DNA of 64,000 bases from Pseudoclavibacter terrae (lineage in GTDB: Bacteria > Actinomycetota > Actinomycetes > Actinomycetales > Microbacteriaceae): positions 186,001 to 250,000 of the forward strand of contig NZ_WBJX01000001.1 in assembly GCF_008831075.1 (NCBI RefSeq), given 5' to 3'. The notes beneath the pieces are model-generated. The model worked only from the letters and a program-made list of their open reading frames with translations, was not told the DNA's origin and searched no databases. How positions within the stretch are numbered: the first letter of the stretch is position 1; the number at the start of each line of letters is the position of its first letter. The translations under genes were made by a program, and so were the position numbers. This document shows positions 55,923-63,950 of the stretch, in pieces.

Positions 55923-56662
55923 ACTGGCTCATCGCGAACTGGGACACCGTCTGGCCCATCATCATCCAGCACGCGCTGCTCTCCGTCGTGCCGACGGTCC
56001 TCGGCCTCGTCATCGCGCTGCCGCTCGGGATGCTCCTCGTCGGGCGCCCCCGGGGTCGCGCGGCCGCCATCGTCGTCGCGAGCATCGTGTTCACGATCCC
56101 GTCCCTGGCGCTGTTCGTGGTCATCCCCTCGATCGTCGGCACGCCCATCATCAGCCCCCTCAACGTGGTCATCGCGCTGACGCTCTACTCGACGGCGCTC
56201 CTCATCCGCACCGTGCTCGAGTCGCTCGACGCCGTGCCCGCCGACGTCAAGGACGCGTCGAGCGCCATCGGCTTCTCGGCGATCAAACGGGTCATCGAGG
56301 TCGAGCTGCCCCTCGCCATCCCCGTGCTCGTCGCCGGCCTCAGGGTCGTCGCCGTCACCAACGTCTCGCTCGTCTCGGTCGGCGCCGTCATCGGCGTCGG
56401 CGGCCTCGGTCAGCTCTTCACCGCCGGCTTCCAGCGCGACTACCCAGACCAGATCTTCGCGGGCATCATCACGATCCTCGTCCTCGCGTTCATCTTCGAC
56501 CGCATCATCGCCCTCATCGGCGTCGCGACCACGCCGTGGCTTCGCAGCGGTCGCGTGAAGGCCAAGCGCGCGTCGAAGCGCGCACCCAGCGAGCGCACGG
56601 AGACCGCCATGCTCGACACCGTCATCGGACTCGATTCTCCGGAAAAGAAGGCAAACGTCTGA
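55919..56662 (+). CDS. Quaternary-amine ABC transporter permease 1
   Basis: 247-residue membrane subunit of the OpuCB/OsmY type with about five or six helices. The EAA-like cytoplasmic loop reads DVKDASSAIGFSAIKRVIEVELPLAIP (in part ASSAIGFSAIKRVIEVELP). VGAVIGVGGLGQLFTAGFQRD is conserved in this family. ATG overlaps the ATPase stop; its own stop overlaps the second permease (TGATG). Confidence 0.92.
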   Translation: MNWLIANWDTVWPIIIQHALLSVVPTVLGLVIALPLGMLLVGRPRGRAAAIVVASIVFTIPSLALFVVIPSIVGTPIISPLNVVIALTLYSTALLIRTVLESLDAVPADVKDASSAIGFSAIKRVIEVELPLAIPVLVAGLRVVAVTNVSLVSVGAVIGVGGLGQLFTAGFQRDYPDQIFAGIITILVLAFIFDRIIALIGVATTPWLRSGRVKAKRASKRAPSERTETAMLDTVIGLDSPEKKANV

Positions 56663-57417
56663 TGTTCAACGAGATGCTGTCCTACTTCCTCGACCCGGCC
56701 AACTGGGTCGGCTCCGCGAGCATTCCGGCCCGCGTCGGCGAGCACCTCTGGTACTCGCTGCTCGCCGTCGCACTCGCGGCCGTCATCGCGTTCCCGCTCG
56801 GCCTCGTCATCGGCCACACCGGCAAGGGCACGACCTTCATCGTCGCCACCGCCAACGTGCTCCGGGCGCTCCCCAGCCTTGGCCTCATGACGCTGCTCGT
56901 GCTGCTCATGGGCCTCGGCCTGTTCCCGCCCGTGATCGCGCTGGTCATCCTCGCCGTGCCGCCGCTCCTCGCGGGCGTCTACTCGGGTGTCGCCAACGTG
57001 AGCCGCGCGACCGTGGATGCCGCACGAGCCATGGGCATGACCGAGTGGCAGATCGTGTGGCAGGTCGAACTGCCCAACGCCATGCCGCTCATCGTCGCCG
57101 GCCTCCGCAGCGCGGTGCTGCAGGTCATCGCAACCGCGACCATCGCGGCCTACGTCAACCTCGGCGGCCTCGGACGCTACATCTTCGACGGCCTCGCCGT
57201 CACCGACTACGGGCGGGTACTCGTCGGCGCGATTCTGGTGACCGGGCTCGCGCTGGTCGTCGATGGCATCCTCGCGCTGCTCGGGCGCCTCGTCGTCCCC
57301 GGCCGCAAGAAGCGGGGTCCGAAGGGTTCCGGGTCGGGTTCCAGGCCGGGCTCGAGCGCCGGTGCCGTCTCCGGTGCGACCGTCGCATCCACGAGCGTCG
57401 CCACGACCAGCGCGTAG
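56662..57417 (+). CDS. Quaternary-amine ABC transporter permease 2
   Basis: 251-residue second membrane subunit. The EAA loop AARAMGMTEWQIVWQVELPNAMP and IAAYVNLGGLGRYIFDGL are typical of OpuC/OsmW permeases. A Ser/Gly-rich cytoplasmic tail covers the last 35 residues. Last gene of the transporter-lyase operon; repeats follow before the convergent ald gene. Confidence 0.92.
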   Translation: MFNEMLSYFLDPANWVGSASIPARVGEHLWYSLLAVALAAVIAFPLGLVIGHTGKGTTFIVATANVLRALPSLGLMTLLVLLMGLGLFPPVIALVILAVPPLLAGVYSGVANVSRATVDAARAMGMTEWQIVWQVELPNAMPLIVAGLRSAVLQVIATATIAAYVNLGGLGRYIFDGLAVTDYGRVLVGAILVTGLALVVDGILALLGRLVVPGRKKRGPKGSGSGSRPGSSAGAVSGATVASTSVATTSA

Positions 57418-57467
57418 CTGTCCGGTCGGAGTCTGCGCGGGTGCCCTGGCCTGCGCGGATTCCCTGG

Positions 57468-57567
57468 CCTGCGCTGGCTCCCCGGTCGCCGGCCCGGCCG
57501 GCCTGCGCTGGCTCCCCGGTCGCCGGCATCCCAGCCTGCGCTGGCACCCCGGTCGCCGGCATCCCAG
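57468..57567. repeat. 33/34-bp tandem repeat, three units
   Basis: Units begin CCTGCGCTGG and contain CCCCGGTCGCCGG, at 57468, 57502 and 57535; a shorter, worn unit precedes them. Confidence 0.85.
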
Positions 57568-57600
57568 GGGCCGGCGCGCGCACCCGCCCCGCAGCTCGAT

Positions 57601-57699
57601 CGCTGCCAGCCAGGTGGCCCTTCTGGATGCTCCAGAAGGGCCACCTGGCTGGCGGCGTTTGCGTTGGCTCGGGGCTCAAGGGCCATTCGGCTGGCAGCG
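57601..57699. repeat. 99-bp palindromic element, CGCTGCCAG family, copy 2
   Basis: Ends CGCTGCCAG/CTGGCAGCG as in the copy at 5076. Its first 57 bp form a 27-bp stem (one mismatch) with a TGC loop, a very strong hairpin that can also end transcription. Confidence 0.85.
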
Positions 57700-57764
57700 A
57701 TTGAGGCGCGGGTCGCGCTCAGTTAGCGTTCGCCTCGGCGCACACGGGCGGAGCGGACCCCGTC

Positions 57765-57905
57765 GACGTGGCGGCTGCTCGGCGGCGAGGACGTGTTGAC
57801 GCGGCGGCTACTCGGCGGAGCGAAGCTCGTCGACGGGGGGACACTCGGTGGGACGGTCCCCGTCGACGCGGCGGTCATTCCGCGGCGAGGACCTCGTCGA
57901 CGGGG
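57765..57905. repeat. Degenerate duplications of the ald 3' end
   Basis: Starts GACGYGGCGG at 57765, 57798 and 57865; each is followed by CGGCGAGGAC-like and CTCGTCGACGGGG-like sequence. The third copy is the real end of ald. The others lie past its stop codon. Confidence 0.6.
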
Positions 57906-58996
57906 CGGTACTCGAGGCCGAGGGCCGTCGCGACACCGCGGTTGGTGATGTGCCCGCCGTGCACGTTGAGGCCGAGCGCGAGCGCCGGGTTCTCCTGCAT
58001 GGCGCGCTTCCACCCCTTGTCGGCGATGGCGGTCACGTACGGCAGCGTCGCGTTCGTGAGCGCGCGCGTCGAGGTCTCCGGCACGGCGCCAGGCATGTTG
58101 GCGACGCAGTAGTAGATCGAGTTGTGCACGGGGAACGTCGGGTCGTCGTGGGTCGTCGGGTGGGAGCCCTCGAAGCATCCGCCCTGGTCGATGGCGATGT
58201 CGACGAGCACCGACCCGTGCTTCATGCCGGCGACCATCTCGTCGGTCACGAGCTTCGGTGCGGCGGCACCGGGGATGAGGACGGACCCGACGACGAGGTC
58301 GGCCTCGGCGAGCTGCGCCGCGATCTCGTACGCGGATGACGCGCGCGTCTGGATCTTGCCCTGGAACTGCACCTCGAGCTCCCGGAGCCGGGGGATGTTG
58401 AGGTCGATGATGGTGACGTCGGCGCCCATGCCGACGGCGTTCGCGGCCGCATGCTCGCCGGCGACGCCGCCGCCGATGACGACGACCTTCGCCTTCGGCG
58501 TTCCGGGGACGCCGCCGAGCAGCATGCCTCGCCCGCCGGCGGCCTTCATGAGGTGGTACGCGCCGACCTGGGTCGCGAGGCGGCCAGCGACCTCGCTCAT
58601 GGGGGTGAGCAGCGGCAGTGAGCGGTTCGTCAGCTGCACCGTCTCGTAGGCGATCGCGGTCGTGCCTGCGCCGGCGAGCGCCTCCGCCTGCGCCCGGTCG
58701 GCGGCGAGGTGCAGGTAGGTGAAGAGCACGAGGTCTGGCCGCATGTGGCGGTACTCGGAGGCGACGGGCTCCTTGACCTTGAGGAGCAGCTCTGCGCGCG
58801 CCCACACCTCGTCGGCGGTCGCGAGGATACGTGCACCGGCGGCCTCGTAGGCGTCGTCGGTGATGGCGGAGCCCAGCCCGGCGCCCGACTCGATGAGCAC
58901 CTCGTGGCCGTGCCGCACGAGTTCGTGCACTCCGGCGGGCGTGATGGCGACGCGGTTCTCGTTGTTCTTGATCTCGGCAGGGATCCCGATGCGCAT
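57875..58996 (-). CDS. ald: Alanine dehydrogenase
   Basis: 373-residue alanine dehydrogenase, NAD-linked, interconverting alanine and pyruvate plus ammonia. [39 protein letters not shown] (NAD loop) and [18 protein letters not shown] are diagnostic. ATG 58996 follows AGAGGT. Divergent from an Lrp-type regulator, its probable controller. It could help recycle ammonia from amino acid catabolism. Confidence 0.96.
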   Translation of the reverse strand: MRIGIPAEIKNNENRVAITPAGVHELVRHGHEVLIESGAGLGSAITDDAYEAAGARILATADEVWARAELLLKVKEPVASEYRHMRPDLVLFTYLHLAADRAQAEALAGAGTTAIAYETVQLTNRSLPLLTPMSEVAGRLATQVGAYHLMKAAGGRGMLLGGVPGTPKAKVVVIGGGVAGEHAAANAVGMGADVTIIDLNIPRLRELEVQFQGKIQTRASSAYEIAAQLAEADLVVGSVLIPGAAAPKLVTDEMVAGMKHGSVLVDIAIDQGGCFEGSHPTTHDDPTFPVHNSIYYCVANMPGAVPETSTRALTNATLPYVTAIADKGWKRAMQENPALALGLNVHGGHITNRGVATALGLEYRPVDEVLAAE

Positions 58997-59137
58997 GATG
59001 ACCTCTTTGTGTTCGTGCTGATTCGGTGCTGTTCTTCGGAAATCATGTGCAGAAAGTGTTTCGAACGGATTGAGAGCCGCAGGAATCACGGTTTTTGGGC
59101 CAGTATTGGTAGAAATCTGTGATCGAAGGGGACGCGC

Positions 59138-59620
59138 ATGGCTGGAACACCGAAGGAACTTCGGGGCGTGGATGCCGGGTTGCTGGACGACGTCGACCGT
59201 CGGCTCGTGGATCTGCTGCAGGCGAACTCACGCCAGTCGAACACGCAGCTCGCGAATGCCGTTGGCATCGCGCAGTCGACGTGCATCGCGCGCGTGCGCT
59301 CGCTCGTCGATCGGGGCATCATCACGCGCTTCACCGCCGATGTCGGGCTGCCGCAGCTTGGCCTCGCCCTCCAGGCCCTGATCAGCGTCAACATCCGCTC
59401 CGGGCAGCGTCAGGAGCTCGCCCACTTCGCAGATGAGATGCGGGGCCTGCCCGAGGTGGTGCAGATCTTCTTCCTCGGCGGTTCGGAGGACTTCATCGTG
59501 CACGTGGCCGTGCGCGACTCGAACGATGTCCGTGAGTTCGTGGTGGCGAACCTCTCGACGCACCCGGCAGTCGCGTCCACGCGCACGAGCATCGTCTTCG
59601 ACCACCACCGCATCCGCTGA
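59138..59620 (+). CDS. Lrp/AsnC-family regulator
   Basis: 160 residues: N-terminal helix-turn-helix (about 17-60, LQANSRQSNTQLANAVGIAQSTCIARV, in part) and a C-terminal RAM ligand-binding domain (LISVNIRSGQRQ..). It most likely controls the divergent ald gene in response to alanine or another amino acid. AAGGGG lies ahead of the ATG. Confidence 0.92.
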   Translation: MAGTPKELRGVDAGLLDDVDRRLVDLLQANSRQSNTQLANAVGIAQSTCIARVRSLVDRGIITRFTADVGLPQLGLALQALISVNIRSGQRQELAHFADEMRGLPEVVQIFFLGGSEDFIVHVAVRDSNDVREFVVANLSTHPAVASTRTSIVFDHHRIR

Positions 59621-59652
59621 ACTGATCTGCCTGCCTGCCCAGAGCTCAGGCA

Positions 59653-59710
59653 CAGACGTTGGGGTTGCGCATGCTCGGCGCAGCTATTGCCTGCCGAAGC
59701 CCCAGGTCTG
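59653..59710. repeat. 58-bp palindromic element, CAGAC family, copy 3
   Basis: Begins CAGACGTTGG and ends CCCAGGTCTG; same 58-bp length as the pair after galK, with a less conserved centre. 32 bp after the Lrp gene. Confidence 0.75.
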
Positions 59711-59788
59711 CAGCCAGCAGGTTCTTCACCTTCTCTGCCCGCCTCGCCTCCGCCACGCCACCTGCATCCGGACTTCATCCCGTGATCT

Positions 59789-59828
59789 AAGAACGCACTA
59801 GTCGAAACCGCCGTTGCGTTCTTATTCT
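59789..59828 (+). promoter_or_regulatory. Operator and promoter of the amidohydrolase operon
   Basis: Perfect 9-bp inverted repeat AAGAACGCA (59789-59797) and TGCGTTCTT (59815-59823), 17 bp apart. The right arm abuts the -10-like TATTCT (59823-59828). The ATG follows six bases later, so the mRNA appears leaderless. The IclR protein of the operon is the likeliest binder. Confidence 0.65.
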
Positions 59829-59834
59829 GTGTGC

Positions 59835-61223
59835 ATGGAGCCAGCAGCGCAGCCGCAGGAAGACCTCGTCGCGACCCTCATCGTGCGCGGGAGGATCCGG
59901 GATGCGCGCGGCGTCTGGGGGCCCGGCGAGGTGTGGGCCGCGGGGCCCCGAATCGTTGCGGTGCACACCGGCGCGTCTCGCTCCCCGGCACCCGCAGGTG
60001 CCAGGCTGGTCGATGTCGGAGACTCCTACGTGCTGCCCGGTGTCGTGGATGCGCACGTGCACTCGCTCTCGCACGGCGGCGAGGGCATCGCCGCGTCGAC
60101 GAGGGCCGCGGCCGCGGGAGGCGTGACGACGATCGTGGAGATGCCGTACGACGGCACCGGCCCCATCAACAGCCTGGACAGGCTGCGCGCGAAGCAGGAT
60201 CTCGCGAACGACGAGGCGCACATCGACGTCGCGCTCCTCGGCACCCTCGCGCCAGGGGGCGGGTGGCGCGCGGCCGGCGAGCTCGCCGAGGCGGGGGCCG
60301 TCGGCTTCAAGGTCTCCCTCTTCCACACGCACGAGACGCGCTTCCCCCGCATCGACGACCGTGAGCTGCTGAGCGTCATGGCCGCGGTCCGGGACGCTGG
60401 CCGCACCCTCTGCACGCACGCGGAGAACAACGAGATCATCCAGTCGCTCCTCCGGGAGGAACGGGCGGCGGGCAGCACCGACCCGCAGTCGCACTCGCGG
60501 TCGCGTCCGCCGGTCTCGGAGACGCTCGGCGTGCTGACGGCGCTCGAGGTCGCCGCGAACACCGGCGCCCGCCTGCACGTCTGCCACCTGTCGCTGCCGC
60601 GCAGCGTCGACCTCGTCGAGTGGTACCGCTCGCAGGGCGCAGACGTCACGCTCGAGACGTGCCCGCACTACCTGACCTTCACTGAGGACGATCTCGAGAC
60701 GCAGCGCGGGCACCTCAAGATCAACCCGCCGCTGCGCGATGCCGCCGCACGTGAGGGCCTGTGGGACCGCATCGGGCGTGGCGCCGTGAGCGTCGTCAGC
60801 TCCGACCACGCGCCGTGGTCGCGCGAGCTGAAGGAGCACGACGTGATGCTCGACAACAGCTCGGGTGCTCCCGGCGTGCAGACGCTCGTCGCCGCGACGC
60901 TCGGCGGGGCGCTGCGTCGCGACGCGTCCGAGGCGCTGCTGTCGCAGGCGGTGGATGCGCTCACCATCGCGCCAGCGCGCCGGTACGGTCTCGACGCGCG
61001 CAAGGGCTCGCTCGAGGTGGGCAAGGACGCGGACATCGTCGTGTTCACGCCGGGCGACGTATCCATCGAGCTCGAGCGGATGCTCTCGAACGCCGGCTGG
61101 ACGCCGTACGAGGGCATGTCGCCGGGTGGCAGCGTGACGCACACGTTCTCCCGTGGTGAGCTGGTCTACTCCGACACCGCGGGGCTGCTCGCGGGCGCTG
61201 GCCGGGGAGAGGTCCTGGTCTGA
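59835..61223 (+). CDS. Cyclic amidohydrolase (hydantoinase/allantoinase type)
   Basis: 462-residue dinuclear-metal amidohydrolase. DAHVH (residues 72-76), the carboxylated lysine in GFKVS (Lys159), THAENN (His195), HVCHLS (His251) and SSDHAPW (Asp324) are all present, so it should be active. It opens cyclic amides; in an ergothioneine pathway it would hydrolyse hydantoin-5-propionate to N-carbamoyl-glutamate. Starts its own operon with IclR, a urocanase-like gene and a DUF917 gene. Allantoinase or dihydropyrimidinase are alternatives judged by sequence alone. Confidence 0.85.
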   Translation: MEPAAQPQEDLVATLIVRGRIRDARGVWGPGEVWAAGPRIVAVHTGASRSPAPAGARLVDVGDSYVLPGVVDAHVHSLSHGGEGIAASTRAAAAGGVTTIVEMPYDGTGPINSLDRLRAKQDLANDEAHIDVALLGTLAPGGGWRAAGELAEAGAVGFKVSLFHTHETRFPRIDDRELLSVMAAVRDAGRTLCTHAENNEIIQSLLREERAAGSTDPQSHSRSRPPVSETLGVLTALEVAANTGARLHVCHLSLPRSVDLVEWYRSQGADVTLETCPHYLTFTEDDLETQRGHLKINPPLRDAAAREGLWDRIGRGAVSVVSSDHAPWSRELKEHDVMLDNSSGAPGVQTLVAATLGGALRRDASEALLSQAVDALTIAPARRYGLDARKGSLEVGKDADIVVFTPGDVSIELERMLSNAGWTPYEGMSPGGSVTHTFSRGELVYSDTAGLLAGAGRGEVLV

Positions 61224-61225
61224 TC

Positions 61226-62068
61226 ATGAGCGACCTGCGACCGAAGGCGGACCCGAACGGGCGACCCATCTCAGGGGGAGCCGCCGCATCCGGCGGTGGG
61301 AGCGGCACCGGTGGAGCGGCGTACAAGTCGCTGCACCGTGGCCTCGAGATCCTGCAGCTCATCCAGGGCCGCGGGCGCCTGAAGATCTCCGAGATCAGCA
61401 GCGAGCTCGGCATGCCCCTCTCGACCGTCTACCGCTACGTGACGGTGCTGCGGGATGCGGGGTTCGCGATCGAGATCGACGGGTACCTCATGCCGTCGAG
61501 TCGTCTCGCGGAGAGCGATGACGCCTCGCCGCACCTCGTGCGCTACGCGGCCCCCGTGCTTCGGCGCCTCCGCGAGCTCACCGGCATGACCGCGATTCTC
61601 GCCGTGCGGGTGCACATCACCGCCGTGTGCCTGGAGGTGTCGTACGCGCATCCGCAGCATCGCATCCCGTTCGGACGCGGCAAGGTGCGCAGCCTCTACG
61701 CGGGTGCCACGGCGCTGCCGCTGCTGGCGTACGCGCCGAAGAAGGTCGTCCGAGAGCTGCTGTCCGGCGGTCTGCGCGCGTACACGACGGCGACCATGAG
61801 TCCAGAGATGATCGAGCCGTACCTGCGTCAGGTGCGCGCCGAGGGGCACGCCGTCTCGTACGGGCAGATCACCCCTGGCATGGTCGGCATCGGCGTTCCC
61901 GTCTTCGCGGGCGGCCGCGTGCTGTGCTCACTGTCGCTTGTCGGTGACGAGCGGCAGACTGGGGCACTGGATGAGCGCATCGCGCTCCTCAAGCAGGGAG
62001 CCACGGAGCTCGCCGCGAAACTGCCATCGAACGTCGACCTCGAAGTCTGGAGCGATCAGAGTGCCTGA
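61226..62068 (+). CDS. IclR-family transcriptional regulator
   Basis: 280 residues: a Gly-rich N-terminus, winged helix (about 48-95, LKISEISSELGMPLSTVYRYV) and an IclR effector domain (RVHITAVCLEVSYA, PFGRGKVRSLYAGATALPLLA). Starts two bases after the amidohydrolase stop and ends eight bases inside the urocanase-like gene. It likely controls this operon through the inverted repeat at 59789-59823, with a pathway intermediate as ligand. Confidence 0.92.
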   Translation: MSDLRPKADPNGRPISGGAAASGGGSGTGGAAYKSLHRGLEILQLIQGRGRLKISEISSELGMPLSTVYRYVTVLRDAGFAIEIDGYLMPSSRLAESDDASPHLVRYAAPVLRRLRELTGMTAILAVRVHITAVCLEVSYAHPQHRIPFGRGKVRSLYAGATALPLLAYAPKKVVRELLSGGLRAYTTATMSPEMIEPYLRQVRAEGHAVSYGQITPGMVGIGVPVFAGGRVLCSLSLVGDERQTGALDERIALLKQGATELAAKLPSNVDLEVWSDQSA

Positions 62069-63950
62069 ATCAGCCGCGACCCCCGCGAACAGCCAGACCC
62101 GCGTGGGCGGCGAGACGTCCACGAACGGTGGGACGCCGCCGCCGGCATCCGCGCCCCTCGCCAGCCCCATCCTCGCCCGCGGCACCCAGCCCATCACGGC
62201 GCAGCGCGGCACGAAGCTGCGGGCCAGGAACTGGCGGGCCGAGGGTCTGCTTCGCATGTTCGAGAACGTGCTCGAGGTCGGCGAGAACGCGGCGGAGCTC
62301 ATCGTCTACGCATCGCTCGGCAAGGCCGCCCGCAACTGGGACGAGGCCTGCCGCATCGTCACCTCGCTGCTCGAGCTTGACGAGGCGGAGACGCTCATCC
62401 TGCAGACGGGCGCCGCAGTCGGCGTCATGTCGACGAAGCGCGACTCGCCCATGGTGCTGTCCGCCGTCAACAACACGGTCGGCAACTGGGCGACCAGCGA
62501 CCGCTTCTACGAGCGGTACCGCGCCGGCCAGACCATCTGGGGCGGCCTGACCGCCGCGGCCTGGCAGTACATCGGCCGCCAGGGTGTGCTGCAGGGCACG
62601 TACGAGCTGCTGCGCGAGGTGCTCGTCCAGCACTACGACGCGACGGCAGAGGGCAGGTGGATGCTCACGGCGGGCCTCGGCGGGATGGGGTCGGCCCAGC
62701 CGATCTCTGCTCGCATCCTCGGCCTCTCGTCGCTGACCGTGGAGATCGACCAGGTCAAGATCGACCGCGCGCTCGCGGTGGGCGGCATCGACGTGCAAGC
62801 GCCGACTCTCGACGACGCGCTCGCGCTGATCGAGGCGGCGCGCGCCGAGGGGATCCCGGCGGCGGTCGCGCTGCACGCCAACGCGGCGGCCGTGTTCACC
62901 GAGCTCGCATCCCGCGGCGTCACGCCGGACATCGTCACCGACCAGACCGCCGCGCACGACGCGCGGTACGGCTACGTGCCCCTCGAGTACACGCTCGACG
63001 CGTGGATCTCGGCCCGCGAGACGGAGCCGGAGCGCGTCGAGGCGCTCGCACGCGCATCCATGGCGCAGCAGGTCGAGGCCATGCTCACGTTGCAGGAACG
63101 CGGATCGGTCGCGTTCGAGAACGGCAACAACCTGCGCGTGAAGGCGCTCGAGCACCTGGGGGAGGGCGAGACCGCCCGGGTCAACCGCATCCCCGGCTTC
63201 ATGGAGGCGTACCTGCGGCCGCTCTTCGCTCGCGGCATCGGCCCGTTCAGGTGGGTGTGCCTGTCGGGCGACGTCGACGACCAGCTGACGATGGATGCGC
63301 TCGCCTCGTCGCTCTTCCCCGACCGCCCCGAGGTCGCCGAGTGGCTGGCGCTCGCGGGCGTGCATGTGCCGCAGCAGGGGCTGCCGGCCCGGTCGTGCTG
63401 GCTCGGCCACGGCGAGCGCTCGCGCCTCGCGCAGGCCGCGAACGAGCTCGTCGCCGACGGACGCCTCACAGCTCCCGTGCTCTTCAGCCGCGACCACCTC
63501 GACTCGGCTGGCATGACGCATCCGCGCATCGGCACGGAGGGCATGCGAGACGGCTCGGACGGGGTCACCGACTGGCCGCTGCTCGACGCCATGCTGCTCT
63601 CGACCGCGGGTGCCGACCTCGTCGCCATCCACTCTGGCGGCGGCGGCTACACGGGGTGGATGCAGTCGGCTGGCGTGTCGATCGTCGCCGACGGCAGACC
63701 GGAGACCCTCGAACGGCTCCGCCTCGCCCTCGACCTCGACACGGGCCTCGGCGTCATCCGCCACGCGGCCGCGGGGTACGAGGAGGCGAGCGTCGCCATC
63801 GCGCGCGGAGGCGAGACGGGGGATGCGCCCATCGCGGCCCTCGGGCTCGCCGCGCACAGCGCATCCGCTGGGCCAGCCACGCCCGCCCCGGAACCCCAAG
63901 CACTCTCAGCCAGCTCTGACACCGACCCCGAAGGGAACGCTCGTGCGTGA
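62061..63950 (+). CDS. Urocanase-family hydratase, probable (S-methyl-)thiourocanate hydratase
   Basis: 629-residue urocanase-family protein (HutU is about 555); the first about 55 residues and the last 45 are extra low-complexity tails. NAD-binding and core motifs: AGLGGMGSAQP (residues 207-213 for GGMGSAQ), FENGNNLR, QGLPARSCWLGHGERSRL, FSRDHLDSAG, DGSDGVTDWPLLDA, IHSGGGGYTGW (His524) and GVIRHAAAGYE. Several canonical residues differ: HHGGGVG is HSGGGG and GGAQPL is GSAQPI. These changes fit the thiourocanate or S-methyl-thiourocanate branch. GTG 62061 overlaps the IclR stop and has GGAG eight bases upstream. Confidence 0.85.
   Translation: MPESAATPANSQTRVGGETSTNGGTPPPASAPLASPILARGTQPITAQRGTKLRARNWRAEGLLRMFENVLEVGENAAELIVYASLGKAARNWDEACRIVTSLLELDEAETLILQTGAAVGVMSTKRDSPMVLSAVNNTVGNWATSDRFYERYRAGQTIWGGLTAAAWQYIGRQGVLQGTYELLREVLVQHYDATAEGRWMLTAGLGGMGSAQPISARILGLSSLTVEIDQVKIDRALAVGGIDVQAPTLDDALALIEAARAEGIPAAVALHANAAAVFTELASRGVTPDIVTDQTAAHDARYGYVPLEYTLDAWISARETEPERVEALARASMAQQVEAMLTLQERGSVAFENGNNLRVKALEHLGEGETARVNRIPGFMEAYLRPLFARGIGPFRWVCLSGDVDDQLTMDALASSLFPDRPEVAEWLALAGVHVPQQGLPARSCWLGHGERSRLAQAANELVADGRLTAPVLFSRDHLDSAGMTHPRIGTEGMRDGSDGVTDWPLLDAMLLSTAGADLVAIHSGGGGYTGWMQSAGVSIVADGRPETLERLRLALDLDTGLGVIRHAAAGYEEASVAIARGGETGDAPIAALGLAAHSASAGPATPAPEPQALSASSDTDPEGNARA

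Larger units (their letters stand above)
57418..57874. other. Repeat-rich convergent junction
   Basis: 457 bp between the permease and ald genes with a 33-bp tandem repeat, a 99-bp palindrome and degenerate copies of the ald 3' end, listed separately. No gene supported. Confidence 0.8.

Noticed and set aside
57200-57686. Repeat protein on the - strand with 11-residue units
   Set aside because: It is the translation of a 33-bp tandem array in a convergent junction, overlapping the permease end, with no ribosome site.
52029-63950. Ordinary histidine utilisation (hutH/hutU) cluster
   Set aside because: The lyase lacks the MIO triad, the hydratase has changed active-site loops, no imidazolonepropionase or formiminoglutamase is present, and the importer is of the betaine type.
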